This document shows positions 34,657 to 43,385 of a stretch of DNA of 64,000 nt, piece after piece. The stretch lies in assembly GCF_003841505.1 (NCBI RefSeq), contig NZ_REGA01000002.1, positions 248,001 through 312,000 on the forward strand. The letters are read 5' to 3'. The DNA comes from Natrarchaeobius chitinivorans. Lineage in GTDB: Archaea > Halobacteriota > Halobacteria > Halobacteriales > Natrialbaceae. The notes beneath the pieces were generated by a model, which was given only the letters and a program-made list of their open reading frames with translations, did not search any database and was not told the origin of the DNA. Position 1 is the stretch's first letter; every line of letters begins with the position of its first letter. The position numbers were made by a program, and so were the translations under genes.

Positions 34657-36293
34657 TGCCCCTCGCCTCCGAACCGTTCTCGGAACCGATCGAGCTGGCG
34701 ATCGGTCCCCGCGACGAGCAACCGGTCGTCCCTTCGAAAGGCCGTTCCGTCGACGTCAGTTTCCAGTTCCCCTCGGCGCTCGAGTGCGACGACGGGACAG
34801 CCCGATTCTCGGCGGAGTTCGGCCGTCGACAGCTCCTCGCCGACGAGTTCGGGTGCGTCGACTTCGACGAGGTACAATCGATCCTCGAGCGTCATGACCT
34901 CGTACTCGAAGATCCGCATCGTGAGCATGCGTCCAGCCACGTTGGGTAAGGCGAGAACGTAATCCGCACCGGCGGTTCGGAGCGCGTTCACGCTCACACC
35001 GCTGACCGCCCCGGCGATTATCTCGACGTCCGGGGCGACGGCTCGAGCGGCAAGCGTCGCGAGGATCGCATCGTCGTCGGCTTCGAGCGCGACGATCACC
35101 GCCTCAGCCTCGTCGATTCCAGCCTCGAGTAGCGTCTTTTCGTCGGTCGAATTACCGACGACGTCGATCCCCTCTCCCGAGTTGGGGCCGACCGAGACGG
35201 TGTCGACGTCGGCTCGCTCGAGCGTCCCGCGTGCCGTCGTACCGACAAGCCCCTCACCGAGGACCACGACGGGGCCACTCGCCATCCTGTATCGGACGCC
35301 CGTCGTTCCGATTCGTTTCGCGACCGCCTCGAGTTCCGCGTCGGTTCCGGCGACGAGCACCGACGTGTTCTCGTCGGCCGTGACGCCCTCGGAAAGCGTC
35401 GTGACGAAGTCACCCCGAACCCACGCGCCGAGCACCGTCGCTCCGGTCCGCTCGAGACGTCGGGAGGCGGCGATCGGTTCGCCGAAGAGGTCCAAACCCG
35501 GTTCGACGGGAAATTCGCGGACGTCGAGTTCCACGCCCAGTTCGACCGTCTCGAGATCGGGGCTGATGACGTCTCGAAGCCGATCGCCGAGCGCCTTGCC
35601 GAGGCCGTGTCTCGGCGAGAGCACCTCGTCGACGCCGGCGTACCGAAAGTATCTCGCGTCTCCGGGATCCGCGACGAGTGCGAGCACCGTCGCCTCGGGG
35701 TCTCGGGCTTCGATCGTGAGCGTCGTCCTCACGGGGTCGCGTTCCGTCGCGTCGATGACGACGGCTAGCGCGTCGGAGAGGTCGACTGCCTCGAGCGTAC
35801 TCTCGGAATCGGAATCGCCGTAGAGCACCCTGAACCCTTCCTCGTGGAGCGTCCGAGCGCGATCCTCGTCCCCTTCGAGAATCACGTACGGGGTCCCGCT
35901 GGCCTCGAGTTCGCCGACGAGGGTATCACAGAGGTTCGTGTAGCCGACGACGATCACGTGGTCCTCGAGGTGATCGATCTCCGTCGGCGGCGCGGGTTCG
36001 ACGAGCGTTTCGAGCCACGGGACGACGAACTGCGGGATAGCGACGACGATGTAGGCGATCCCCGTCACCTGTATCAGAATTACCAGCGCGGTCATCCAGC
36101 GCGTCTCCCACGGAGCGTCCTGGCCGTACCCCGTGGTCGTCATCGACTGGACGACGATCTCGAGCGACTGATACCAGGTTCGGGACTCTCCCTCGTAGGT
36201 CGCCATACCCCACCGATACGCGAGCGTGTAGATGCCGATCAACAGGAACAGCGAACCCACGTACACCGCGAGACGCCGCGTCAGTTTCACCAC
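34647..36293 (-). CDS. Potassium channel with two TM helices and RCK domains
   Basis: 548 aa. The N-terminal pore module has two transmembrane helices (LAVYVGSLFLLIGIYTLAYR; LVILIQVTGIAYIVVAIPQF) around the selectivity filter TTTGYGQ. A first RCK (TrkA-N) domain follows with HVIVVGYTNLCDTLVGELE; a TrkA-C part (TVELGVELDVREFPVEPG) and a second RCK domain (PVVVLGEGLVGTTARGTLER) come next, and the end is again TrkA-C-like. This is the architecture of MthK-like ligand-gated potassium channels, a basic need in cells that accumulate potassium. The gating ligand is not deducible. Confidence 0.9.
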   Translation of the reverse strand: MVKLTRRLAVYVGSLFLLIGIYTLAYRWGMATYEGESRTWYQSLEIVVQSMTTTGYGQDAPWETRWMTALVILIQVTGIAYIVVAIPQFVVPWLETLVEPAPPTEIDHLEDHVIVVGYTNLCDTLVGELEASGTPYVILEGDEDRARTLHEEGFRVLYGDSDSESTLEAVDLSDALAVVIDATERDPVRTTLTIEARDPEATVLALVADPGDARYFRYAGVDEVLSPRHGLGKALGDRLRDVISPDLETVELGVELDVREFPVEPGLDLFGEPIAASRRLERTGATVLGAWVRGDFVTTLSEGVTADENTSVLVAGTDAELEAVAKRIGTTGVRYRMASGPVVVLGEGLVGTTARGTLERADVDTVSVGPNSGEGIDVVGNSTDEKTLLEAGIDEAEAVIVALEADDDAILATLAARAVAPDVEIIAGAVSGVSVNALRTAGADYVLALPNVAGRMLTMRIFEYEVMTLEDRLYLVEVDAPELVGEELSTAELRRESGCPVVALERRGELETDVDGTAFRRDDRLLVAGTDRQLDRFRERFGGEGQTE

Positions 36294-36722
36294 GGCCGCT
36301 CACCCGAAATCCGCCGGTGCTGTAGCCCGGTCGTCCGTCGCATGGCGGACATACAGACTTCCTCACCCTGGAGAGCTATCGTTCTTGGCGGTTGGCCTGC
36401 CGTCCGGTGGTCGGTTTTCGTGTCCGATCGGACCGACGATCGGTCCGGATCCCCCAGGGGCTCGTCCCGTGCCGATCTACCGACGCGATCGCGGCCCTGG
36501 CCGTGTCGGAATCGACTGACAACAATCCGTAGCAGGCTCCTTCCTCGAGGCCATCGTCGAACCCGCATGCGTCGGTTTCGAACGTCTCGGCCGATTCTGA
36601 TGGGGGCTCTTCGAGGCCGTCCAGTTTGGTCAGCAACTGCACGACATCCCACGAGAAATCAGTACACCGAGAACTACCGTGGAAGGAAAAGGCCCATTAG
36701 GCGCTCGATACATTCAGAACAC
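36294..36722. other. Intergenic region, no supported gene
   Basis: About 430 bp between divergent genes. A minus-strand frame of 88 codons (36376-36642) starts with an acidic segment but ends in an Arg-rich one unlike the local proteome, so I do not call it. Around 36690-36710 a promoter for the downstream gene is likely. Confidence 0.45.
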
Positions 36723-37091
36723 ATGGGACTTGGCAGCACGGCAAAGAAAATCCAGGGCCTCTCCGATCGGGCCGAGGCAATGTACAAGCAGGTACAGCAA
36801 CTCCAGCAGCGTATCATCGGGTTAGAAGAGGAGATGGACGACACCCACGACACCGTCAAGCGGTTGGATCATCAGATCTCCGAACAGCGCGCGCTGTTGC
36901 TCGCGATCGCCGACGAACACGACATCGACGGCGAGGAAATCCTCGCCGAGGCAGCGATCGACGAAGCCGAACTGGCGGCCGAACCGAGCAGCGACGAATC
37001 CACAGACGATCCGACTGAATCCGACTCGGAAGACGACGATCCAGCCACCGAAGACGCCGAACCCAGTTCGAGCGAATCCGCCGCGGAGTGA
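36723..37091 (+). CDS. DUF5798-like small coiled-coil protein
   Basis: 122 aa. The N-terminus MGLGSTAKKIQGLSDRAEAM and the following heptad-rich part (VQQLQQRIIGLEEEMDDTHD and on, to about residue 60) predict a coiled coil. The last ~45 residues are a Ser/Asp/Glu-rich tail, probably disordered. This matches small haloarchaeal proteins filed as DUF5798 (from memory). Function unknown. The gap to the next gene is about 110 bp. Confidence 0.75.
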   Translation: MGLGSTAKKIQGLSDRAEAMYKQVQQLQQRIIGLEEEMDDTHDTVKRLDHQISEQRALLLAIADEHDIDGEEILAEAAIDEAELAAEPSSDESTDDPTESDSEDDDPATEDAEPSSSESAAE

Positions 37092-37199
37092 CGGTCGGTT
37101 TCGGTTCGTCACGGTCTGTATCGCCCCTCGTCCGCCTCGAGTGGAGACACTCGGTCACAACAGCAAGACCTAACAGTGGTGGCAACATTTGCCAGCACG

Positions 37200-38180
37200 A
37201 TGACGACCCACGAGCGACCGTTGGACTCGGTGCTCGAGACGATCGGCCGGACGCCGCTCGTCCGGATCCACGACGGGCCCGAAGGCGTCCGGATCTACGC
37301 GAAACTCGAGACGTTCAACCCGGGCGCGAGCGTGAAGGATCGGATCGGGCAATACATGCTCGAACGGATGCTCGAGCGCGGCGACGTTCCAGCCGGCGGG
37401 ACCGTAATCGAACCGACCGCCGGTAACACGGGAATCGGGCTCGCGATCGCCGCCGAACAGCTCGGACTTGACGCGATCTTCGTCGTTCCCGAACGGTTCA
37501 GCGTCGAAAAACAACAGCTGATGGACGCACTCGGCGCGGAGATCATCAACACGCCGACCGACGCCGGCATGGGCGGAGCCATCGACCGCGCCCACGAACT
37601 CGCCGAAGAACTCGACGACGCGGTCGTTCCACAGCAGTTCTCGAATCCGCTCAACACGGAGGCCCATTACAGTACGACCGCTCCGGAGATCTACGACGCA
37701 CTCGACGACGAGGTCGGTGCGATCGTCGCCGGTTGCGGAACCGCCGGAACGCTCATGGGACTCGCTCGATACGCGCTCGAACGGGACGACGAGACCCACG
37801 TCGGTGCCGTCGAACCCGACGGATCGCTGTACGGTGAATTCCTCGACAAAGACCGCGAGGAAGGCGAGTACAAGACCGAAGGGATCGGCACCCACGATAT
37901 CGACACGAACGAACTGTTCGATCCCGAGCGCGTCGACGCCGTGTACTCGATACCGGATCGGGACGCCCACGAGGAACTCAGACGGCTCGCACGCGAGGAA
38001 GGACACCTCGTCGCCTCCAGCGCCGGTGCCGCGAGCGTCGCCGCGAAACGCGTCGCCCGATCGATCGCCGACGGAGAACTCGAAGCTCCTCACGATACGG
38101 TCGTCACGGTGTTTCCCGACTCGAGCGAGCGGTACCTCTCGAAGGGCATCTACAGACAGTTCGAAGAGTGGAGTTCCTGA
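37200..38180 (+). CDS. cysK: Cysteine synthase (O-acetylserine sulfhydrylase)
   Basis: 326 aa from the ATG at 37200 (MTTHERPLDSVLETIGRTPL); an earlier GTG would add eight residues. The PLP lysine is in NPGASVKDRIGQYML, the substrate loop in EPTAGNTGIGLAIA, the phosphate loop in AGCGTAGTLMGLAR, and the C-terminal Ser in ASSAGAASVAA. It makes cysteine from O-acetylserine and sulfide. Fold and length are normal for CysK/CysM. CysM/CBS-type activity cannot be excluded. Transcribed alone. Confidence 0.92.
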   Translation: MTTHERPLDSVLETIGRTPLVRIHDGPEGVRIYAKLETFNPGASVKDRIGQYMLERMLERGDVPAGGTVIEPTAGNTGIGLAIAAEQLGLDAIFVVPERFSVEKQQLMDALGAEIINTPTDAGMGGAIDRAHELAEELDDAVVPQQFSNPLNTEAHYSTTAPEIYDALDDEVGAIVAGCGTAGTLMGLARYALERDDETHVGAVEPDGSLYGEFLDKDREEGEYKTEGIGTHDIDTNELFDPERVDAVYSIPDRDAHEELRRLAREEGHLVASSAGAASVAAKRVARSIADGELEAPHDTVVTVFPDSSERYLSKGIYRQFEEWSS

Positions 38181-38182
38181 CC

Positions 38183-38443
38183 CTACTCGTTTAGCTCAGC
38201 GGAGTCCGAGTGGGTGTCGACCGCCGGTGGTGATGCCGGCGGAGACGTCGATTCCGATGGCTGAGAAGAGCAAAGCGATCGTGCGTCGAGGACGTCGTGA
38301 ACGTCGTCCCGTTCGACTTCCCAGACCCGCAAAACCAGGTGCGCTTTGCAGTGATACTCGACGACCTCCATTCCAGTACTCCGGTTCTCGAGAACGAGTT
38401 GATACGTTCCGTCTTTCGAACAGTTCCCGAACCGGTCACACAT
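38183..38443 (-). CDS. Small haloarchaeal hypothetical protein
   Basis: 86 aa from the ATG at 38443 (MCDRFGNCSKDGTYQLVLEN). A beta-rich first half (GTYQLVLENRSTGMEVVEYH, CKAHLVLRVWEVERDDVHDV) and a Ser/Pro/Asp tail. The N-terminal Cys pair, C-x5-C, and the later HC could bind a metal. The gene ends three bases after cysK ends on the opposite strand. No family recognised. Confidence 0.55.
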   Translation of the reverse strand: MCDRFGNCSKDGTYQLVLENRSTGMEVVEYHCKAHLVLRVWEVERDDVHDVLDARSLCSSQPSESTSPPASPPAVDTHSDSAELNE

Positions 38444-38523
38444 GGATACCGATACCACGTACACTTCTCGGGGGTAAGTCTCTGTCGGTGGTCTGGATCC
38501 GAATTGGATCCCTAACCGTATCA

Positions 38524-38598
38524 TACGGTTTACTGTACGCCGTTACCGAAGACCGGGTCCGCCCCACGGTCTCAGGTACACAGGTACAGCAATCCGTC
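38524..38598. mobile_element. PE-B palindromic element (75 bp) at the stop codon of the CoA-binding protein gene
   Basis: TACGGTTTACTGTACGC and GGTACAGCAATCCGTC form the ends. It is flanked by TCA at 38521-38523 and 38599-38601. The right TCA is the TGA stop codon (minus strand) of the CoA-binding protein gene. Slightly shorter than the other copies. Confidence 0.85.
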
Positions 38599-39009
38599 TC
38601 AGGCGACGAGTCGTCTGTGTTCGACTTTCATACAGCGATCCTGAACGACCGTTCGCCCGTCCGTTACGGCGCGTTCGGCCGCTTCGTCGTCCCGAATTCC
38701 CTGTTGAGTCCAGATCGCCCGAACGTCTTCGCGTTCTAACGCCTCGTCGACGATCCCGGCCACCTCGTCGCTGGGTCGGAAGATACAGACGACGTCGATT
38801 TCCTCCTCGACCGCCGCGAGCGTATCGGGGGCCGATCGCTCGAAAATCTCGTCGGCAAACGGATTGACCGGGACCACGTCGTACCCCCGGTCGTGGAGGT
38901 ATGCGGGGACATCGTGGGCCGCCTTCCCCGGCGTGCTCGAGCAGCCAACGACGGCGATGGTCTCGTGAGACAGGACGTCACGAACGTCCGTGTCGGATTC
39001 GATTGTCAT
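38599..39009 (-). CDS. CoA-binding domain protein (YccU-like)
   Basis: 136 aa from the ATG at 39009 (MTIESDTDVRDVLSHETIAV). A Rossmann-type CoA-binding fold: TIAVVGCSSTPGKAAHDVPA, YDVVPVNPFADEIFERSAPD and VVCIFRPSDEVAGIVDEALE, then AIWTQQGIRDDEAAERAV, all typical of this family related to the succinyl-CoA synthetase alpha domain. The role is unknown, perhaps sensing or binding acyl-CoA. Its stop triplet is shared with a PE-B element. Confidence 0.88.
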   Translation of the reverse strand: MTIESDTDVRDVLSHETIAVVGCSSTPGKAAHDVPAYLHDRGYDVVPVNPFADEIFERSAPDTLAAVEEEIDVVCIFRPSDEVAGIVDEALEREDVRAIWTQQGIRDDEAAERAVTDGRTVVQDRCMKVEHRRLVA

Positions 39010-39373
39010 AGCAGTCGGTACTCGATCCACGGTCAAGTTTCCGACGATTACGGAGTCACGAACCCGCTGTCATGTCCCAAACTACTAACAGCGAGGCCGT
39101 GGTTCAGCGAAGTGTGGCCTCGTCCGCTCGTAAACGCACCGACGGACGCCATCAGTGCGTTGGAAACAGCGCCGATAGTGGAAAGCGCCAATCGATCGAC
39201 GATGTGGCGGTTCGGCGAGACCCTCGACCCGTTCGCCCACCCACAGTGATCGACGTTACGACCCCCTCACCCACAGTGATCGACGTTACGAATACCAGAC
39301 CGCACGCGCGAGTGGTAAGCACCGACTGGGTTCGTCACGTCTCCGACCGTCTCGAACTCGACCGAGGAAACCG
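39010..39373. other. Intergenic region with a 30-bp direct repeat
   Basis: About 364 bp. The only structure seen is the two-unit repeat at 39238-39291; the first 230 bp presumably carries the promoter of the CoA-binding protein. Confidence 0.5.
39238..39291. repeat. Direct repeat, two 24-bp units 30 bp apart
   Basis: CACCCACAGTGATCGACGTT followed by ACGA occurs identically at 39238-39261 and 39268-39291. The part GTGATCGACGTTACRA resembles the 37-bp unit at 34572-34645 (GTGATCG(T/A)CG(T/A)TACAC). Confidence 0.75.
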
Positions 39374-39637
39374 ATGACGAGTAGCGACAGAGACGCCACC
39401 ACAGTCATTCTCATGCTGGTGTTTACGATCCTGCTAGCGGTCGCCGCGTTGTTTCCCGCGTATTTCGTCTGGCTGACCGCGCCGCCTGTCGGCGGTGAAT
39501 TCTTTCCGTATATCCGCGCGACGGCCGCCGTAATCGCCGCCATCGTCGGTGCCTTCCTCGGCGCGTACATCATGCAAAGCAGCGTCAGTATCGCCCGCGA
39601 CCTGAGCGGAAACGATGGCGACGGCGACGACGGATAA
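39374..39637 (+). CDS. Small membrane protein with two TM helices
   Basis: 87 aa. TM1 about 11-33 (VILMLVFTILLAVAALFPAY) and TM2 about 48-68 (ATAAVIAAIVGAFLGAYIM), then an acidic Gly/Asp tail. The loop APPVGGEFFPY contains nothing catalytic. Unknown function. The next gene starts 95 bp downstream on the same strand. Confidence 0.65.
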   Translation: MTSSDRDATTVILMLVFTILLAVAALFPAYFVWLTAPPVGGEFFPYIRATAAVIAAIVGAFLGAYIMQSSVSIARDLSGNDGDGDDG

Positions 39638-39732
39638 CTGTCCTTTTGTGGCGTCTCGAGCCCGTCTCCTGTCGGCTTCACTCACTGAGATGCAACTGAG
39701 GGTATTTGCTGTCTCTCGTGGGACTGGCGAAC

Positions 39733-40305
39733 ATGGGTACCGACGACACTCGGACACGACGAGCGATACTTGCCACCGTCTGCACCGGGATAGCCGGCGT
39801 CGGAGCGACCACGACCGCCGCCGCGTTCGACGAGGGTCCGTTCGACGACACGGCCTCTGCCATCGATTTCGATACGTTCTTCGACGATCTCGGCGTCGAC
39901 ACCGACAGCGAGACACGGACCACGACGACAACGACTACGCGGCCGGAAACCGAAATGAGCACCGGCGATGGAGACTCCAGTACAGCTATGACCACCCGTA
40001 ACGGGATCACCGTCACCTTCGATCACTGCCATCGGGTTCACCTCGAGGGATCTCATCCCGAATTCGATTACGCCGTCGTCAATTCGTGGGAAGCCGGAAT
40101 TATCAGTGAAGACGGCGTCTACCGAGAGCGCCTCACGGACGTCCACGAGTTACCCCAGACGGTGACGACCGACAACGATGCAAACGAACCCGGGCCGGTG
40201 GCTCTGCACAGCGTCGACGTCAGATTTCGAAACGGAGACCGATTCACCGTATCTGCACCCGGCAACTGCCGAACGCTGGTCGAACGGTACGTCGAAGGCG
40301 AGTGA
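39733..40305 (+). CDS. Tat-exported hypothetical protein
   Basis: 190 aa from the ATG at 39733. The N-terminus TDDTRTRRAILATVCTGIAG has the twin Arg and hydrophobic stretch of a Tat signal, followed by an Ala-rich cleavage region. A Thr-rich low-complexity linker (ETRTTTTTTTRPETEM) then leads to a beta-rich domain of about 100 residues (GITVTFDHCHRVHLEGSHPE; HSVDVRFRNGDRFTVSAPGN) with two Cys and several His residues. Likely secreted or surface exposed. No family recognised. Confidence 0.72.
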   Translation: MGTDDTRTRRAILATVCTGIAGVGATTTAAAFDEGPFDDTASAIDFDTFFDDLGVDTDSETRTTTTTTTRPETEMSTGDGDSSTAMTTRNGITVTFDHCHRVHLEGSHPEFDYAVVNSWEAGIISEDGVYRERLTDVHELPQTVTTDNDANEPGPVALHSVDVRFRNGDRFTVSAPGNCRTLVERYVEGE

Positions 40306-40778
40306 CACTCGGACGGATTGCTGTGCCGAGATACCGGTCGGATCGCAAAGCAGGTCGCCGTCCCGCCGGTACTGGCTGACGACAGACCCTCTCACCGGCT
40401 GACGCCGGATCGCTTCATCGGCTACCGACGGATCGTCTCATACTGCTCGTGCTTTTCGGAATCGCCACCTCCATGCTGGGCAGCACACCAAACCGGTTGT
40501 GCGAAGCGAGTTTCCACGCCGACAGGAGTTGTGCTCGTCCCTGCAGTCGATCACCGTGACTTTCGATTCGGACGGTATCCGATAACTCGAGTGAACGTGC
40601 GCTGAGTCTCTTTCGCCACGACTGGCGGAGAATGCCCCTGACTACTACAGCCCAGATAACCGGTCGGGTAACGGTTCCATCGGCATCGCTGGCGTTCTCG
40701 CCAGCAGTGTCGTATCAGATTCAAAACCGGGTTCGACCGATTACGTGATCGTCTCGCCGACGTAGCCGATCACCGCGT
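40306..40778. other. Intergenic region with a possible PE-B remnant
   Basis: About 470 bp between converging genes. Near 40313-40375, ACGGATTGCTGTGCCGAGAT and CGCCGGTACTGGCTGAC resemble PE-B ends and interior, but the second terminus is not recognised. No gene or RNA was identified in the rest. Confidence 0.35.
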
Positions 40779-41405
40779 TCAAAACGAGGCACCCGCCGTC
40801 GTAATCACGGGTTCGTCGCCGTCTCCGCTTTCGACCTCGATGATACCGTCGAACAACTGCTTGAGCGTGTTCATCGTCTGGTCGTCGTGGGCGGTCGAGT
40901 CGATGACGTAGATCCCGAGTGCGTCGGCGCTCTGGATGCGTCCGGTGAACACGTGCAGGAACCGAAACACGGTCTGGAGATCGGAGTACATGAGCAACGT
41001 CGACACCGAGTGCAGGAGAACCCGATTTTCGGTGATCCCACGATTCTCGTAAAACTCCTGTAGAAATTCAGAGAGCTTGATTCCGATCCCCGTCATGTCG
41101 ATGGGCGACGAAGCGTACTTGATCTTGGGATCGTCGTCGACGGTCCCGATCCCGCGTTGTTTCGTGACACAGTCGACGACTCTTACGTTTTCGTTCGAAA
41201 CGTCCGTTTCCTGGGTAAACTCCTCGAGGACCTTTTCGGCGCTGTCTTTGGTCGTGACGACGATGGATCCGTCGCCCCGGATCGCACCGGTTCTCAGGAT
41301 ATCAAACGCGATGCGTCGCTTCCCAGTCATCGGCGGGCCTGCGACGAGAACGTTCGTCCCGGGATCGATTTCGGTATCCGGGACGATATCTACGAAGTCA
41401 TACAT
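40779..41405 (-). CDS. RAD55/KaiC-like RecA-fold ATPase
   Basis: 208 aa from the ATG at 41405 (MYDFVDIVPDTEIDPGTNVL). Walker A is GPPMTGKRR; the Walker B-like strand reads RVLLHSVSTLLMYSD, with Ser replacing the usual Asp after the hydrophobic run. The remainder (TVFRFLHVFTGRIQSADALG, then IYVIDSTAHDDQTMNTLKQL) matches haloarchaeal RAD55/HTR-like proteins, which are thought to be signalling or regulatory ATPases rather than recombinases. The gene is flanked by long non-coding gaps. Confidence 0.82.
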   Translation of the reverse strand: MYDFVDIVPDTEIDPGTNVLVAGPPMTGKRRIAFDILRTGAIRGDGSIVVTTKDSAEKVLEEFTQETDVSNENVRVVDCVTKQRGIGTVDDDPKIKYASSPIDMTGIGIKLSEFLQEFYENRGITENRVLLHSVSTLLMYSDLQTVFRFLHVFTGRIQSADALGIYVIDSTAHDDQTMNTLKQLFDGIIEVESGDGDEPVITTAGASF

Positions 41406-41596
41406 GCCAGTTTCACATCCGTCCACAGTTGGCTGACGACCACAACCAGCACGCCATCTGTGCTCACGTCTACTACAAAAATATCGCATCCAGTTTATAG
41501 TATTTTTGATTAACACCCTGTTATGGTTGGTAATTCCGAATGGATTTGGTGTAAATCAACGTCAATTTCATTCGACTGCGAATGTGGCCGACGGGA
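41406..41596. other. Intergenic spacer
   Basis: About 190 bp, AT-rich around 41468-41525 (AAAAATATCGCATCC, AGTATTTTTGATTAAC); it probably contains the promoter of the RAD55-like gene. The minus-strand prenyltransferase ends here. Confidence 0.4.
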
Positions 41597-42448
41597 TCAC
41601 CCGCCCCCGAATTCGAGGGCTGCTCGACCGACGATGAACGCGAGCGAGGCGAGAAACATTCCGTACTTGAGCTTCGACTGACCGGCGGACGGATCGTCGA
41701 AGCTTTCGACTGCTGCATACAGCATAATCGCGTCGGCCGGAATCACGACGACCAGGTACACAACACCGAAATAACCGAGAACGAACGGAATCGGACTGGC
41801 AAGAACCCCGACGACGAGCAATACACCGGCGATCTGAAGCGCTCTCTGTTCGCCGATCGCGATCGGGAGCGTGTTCAGCCCCTCCTCCCGATCGCCATCG
41901 ATATCTTCGACGTCTTTGATGATCTCCCGCGTCACGGTCGCGATTGCCGCGAGGACGAACAGCACGATCGCCGGCCCGATCCGACCGACAGCAGCTGCAC
42001 CAAAGAGAAACGTACTCCCGACGAGATACGCGACGAGCGCGTTTCCGAGCCCGGGCAATCCCTTGAAAAACTCGGTGTACGCGACGAGCGCAGCGAGATT
42101 CACACCGGCGATTGCGACCGCTAGCCACGGGAGCGTAAGCGCAAGCACCACCGCCAGCCCGAAGAGAACGATACTGAATGCCAGAGCCATCCGCGGCGTC
42201 ACGGCCCCCCGAGGTATCGCCCGCTCCGGTCGATTTATCCGGTCGATCTCCCGGTCGAAGTAGTCGTTGATCGCGTTCCCGGCACCAACCGCGAGCCCAG
42301 TTGCGACGACCGCGGCCGTTACCTCGAGAGGATGCTGAGCGATCCCACCGGCGACGAACGCACCGATGAACGTCAACACGCTGGCAGCGATCACGTTCAC
42401 CGGCCGGGTCAACTCGAGCATCCCGCGAACCGTCTCCCCCACTGTCAT
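41597..42448 (-). CDS. UbiA-type digeranylgeranylglyceryl phosphate synthase
   Basis: 283 aa from the ATG at 42448 (MTVGETVRGMLELTRPVNVI). Nine hydrophobic helices are plausible. The two Asp-rich Mg-prenyl-PP motifs are NAINDYFDREIDRINRPERA and KDVEDIDGDREEGLNTLPI, the second typical of the archaeal DGGGP synthase branch. It would add the second geranylgeranyl chain to form the archaeal diether lipid. A menaquinone prenyltransferase is the main alternative. GGPP synthase at 61605 provides its donor. Confidence 0.88.
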   Translation of the reverse strand: MTVGETVRGMLELTRPVNVIAASVLTFIGAFVAGGIAQHPLEVTAAVVATGLAVGAGNAINDYFDREIDRINRPERAIPRGAVTPRMALAFSIVLFGLAVVLALTLPWLAVAIAGVNLAALVAYTEFFKGLPGLGNALVAYLVGSTFLFGAAAVGRIGPAIVLFVLAAIATVTREIIKDVEDIDGDREEGLNTLPIAIGEQRALQIAGVLLVVGVLASPIPFVLGYFGVVYLVVVIPADAIMLYAAVESFDDPSAGQSKLKYGMFLASLAFIVGRAALEFGGG

Positions 42449-42552
42449 CGAACGAGAGTGCTCAGCGCGGGTGGTTAAACGGTACGATACGCGACGAATC
42501 TCGAGGGCACAACCGACGGACAAAAAAACGCCCTCGTCTGGTTTCCGACTGA

Positions 42553-42735
42553 TTATCGCCACTCAGTGAGATCGCAGAGCGCGTCGCCGTCGATCGAAAG
42601 CCACTTGCTCACCCGTTCGTCACCGCTGGCGTCGACGGGAACGACGGTCCAGACCTCGTCGTCGTCGGTAAGCAACTCGAGCTGTGCGTCTTCGAACTGG
42701 CCGTCTTCTGGAACGGGGAGATCGTGCACCGTCAT
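42553..42735 (-). CDS. Small acidic conserved haloarchaeal protein
   Basis: 60 aa from the ATG at 42735 (MTVHDLPVPEDGQFEDAQLE). LELLTDDDEVWTVVPVDASG and DALCDLTEWR are compact and acidic and look like a real folded domain. The long upstream frame runs through the tRNA gene and is not used. I recall similar short proteins in haloarchaeal genomes, possibly a DUF7511-type family, but that is unverified. Confidence 0.6.
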   Translation of the reverse strand: MTVHDLPVPEDGQFEDAQLELLTDDDEVWTVVPVDASGDERVSKWLSIDGDALCDLTEWR

Positions 42736-42893
42736 GGTGTACCTGTACGAAGGATCCCCTCTACAAAGACCCTTGGCCGTCATTTTCAGCTCGTGGGAAT
42801 CGACGCCACCGTCGACGGCGCCGTGTGCTGACGGGTGTCGAAATAGGGTGAAATCGAGTGACTTATACGGAGTCGACGGAAACGGATGAGTGA

Positions 42894-42968
42894 GGGCGCT
42901 TAGCTCAGTCTGGACAGAGTACTTGGCTTCGGACCAAGTTGTCGCGGGTTCAAATCCTGCAGCGCCCA
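42894..42968 (+). tRNA. tRNA-Arg (anticodon UCG)
   Basis: 75 nt. The acceptor stem GGGCGCT pairs with AGCGCCC and ends in an A discriminator. The anticodon arm is CTTGG-CTTCGGA-CCAAG with anticodon TCG (34-36), reading CGA. The TYC arm has GCGGGTTCAAATCCTGC. No CCA is encoded. Its last bases serve as the attachment site of the provirus. Confidence 0.96.
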
Positions 42969-42971
42969 TCC
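42956..42971 (+). other. attL: 16-bp attachment core in the 3' end of tRNA-Arg
   Basis: CCTGCAGCGCCCATCC, identical at 56059-56074. The tRNA is complete at this side, so integration leaves its function intact. Confidence 0.9.
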
Positions 42972-43142
42972 CGATCCCACCCGTTTTGGATCTAAACTAA
43001 ATTCCCCAGTAGAGGCCTCGATATTCGGAAATTCGACGGATTCGGTCACTTCTAATCTGCCGTCTAAATCCAATACAAGGCGGAAGCAACCCGCGGCCCC
43101 TTCACGTCGGGCGGTTTGCCGCGCAAATCAGGGGTGGTCGGC
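42972..43142. other. Provirus left end, spacer before the first early gene
   Basis: About 170 bp containing AT-rich stretches near 42990-43080 that probably carry the early promoter (GATCTAAACTAAATTCC). No gene. Confidence 0.4.
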
Positions 43143-43385
43143 GTGAAATCACTCGAGGACCTTCTCGGGGAGATCGATCGGGACGAACTCGATCGGCGGA
43201 TCTGTTCACATCCGAAGCCCCGAACCTCCCGCGAGTTCGTTTGTCCGGAGTGTGAAGCGCGCTGTACCCGTCTACTAAACAAAGACGGCGAAGCGGGCCA
43301 CGCAAAGGGCTGTTCGCGGCGGCTTCGCCGGACGGGTTCAGTCCGCAAACCGCCAATGCTCACCGACGGGGGTGAGAGCCAGTGA
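43143..43385 (+). CDS. Provirus early protein with zinc-ribbon-like Cys cluster
   Basis: 80 aa from the GTG at 43143 (VKSLEDLLGEIDRDELDRRI). After an acidic helix come an isolated Cys-His (ICSHPKP) and the cluster FVCPECEARCTRLL, then HAKGCSRRLRR, so one zinc site formed by four Cys and perhaps His is likely. It would suit DNA binding. Translation starts earlier are possible (GTG at 43134, TTG at 43116). The TGA overlaps the next GTG (GTGA), so the two genes are coupled. Confidence 0.68.
   Translation: MKSLEDLLGEIDRDELDRRICSHPKPRTSREFVCPECEARCTRLLNKDGEAGHAKGCSRRLRRTGSVRKPPMLTDGGESQ

Noticed and set aside
36376-36642. 88-codon minus-strand frame in the 36.3-36.7 kb gap
   Set aside because: The first third is acidic but the rest is Arg-rich; no motif or coupling supports it. 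Left as a gap.
42553-42969. 139-codon frame across the tRNA-Arg gene
   Set aside because: It reads through the tRNA; only the last 60 codons look coding.
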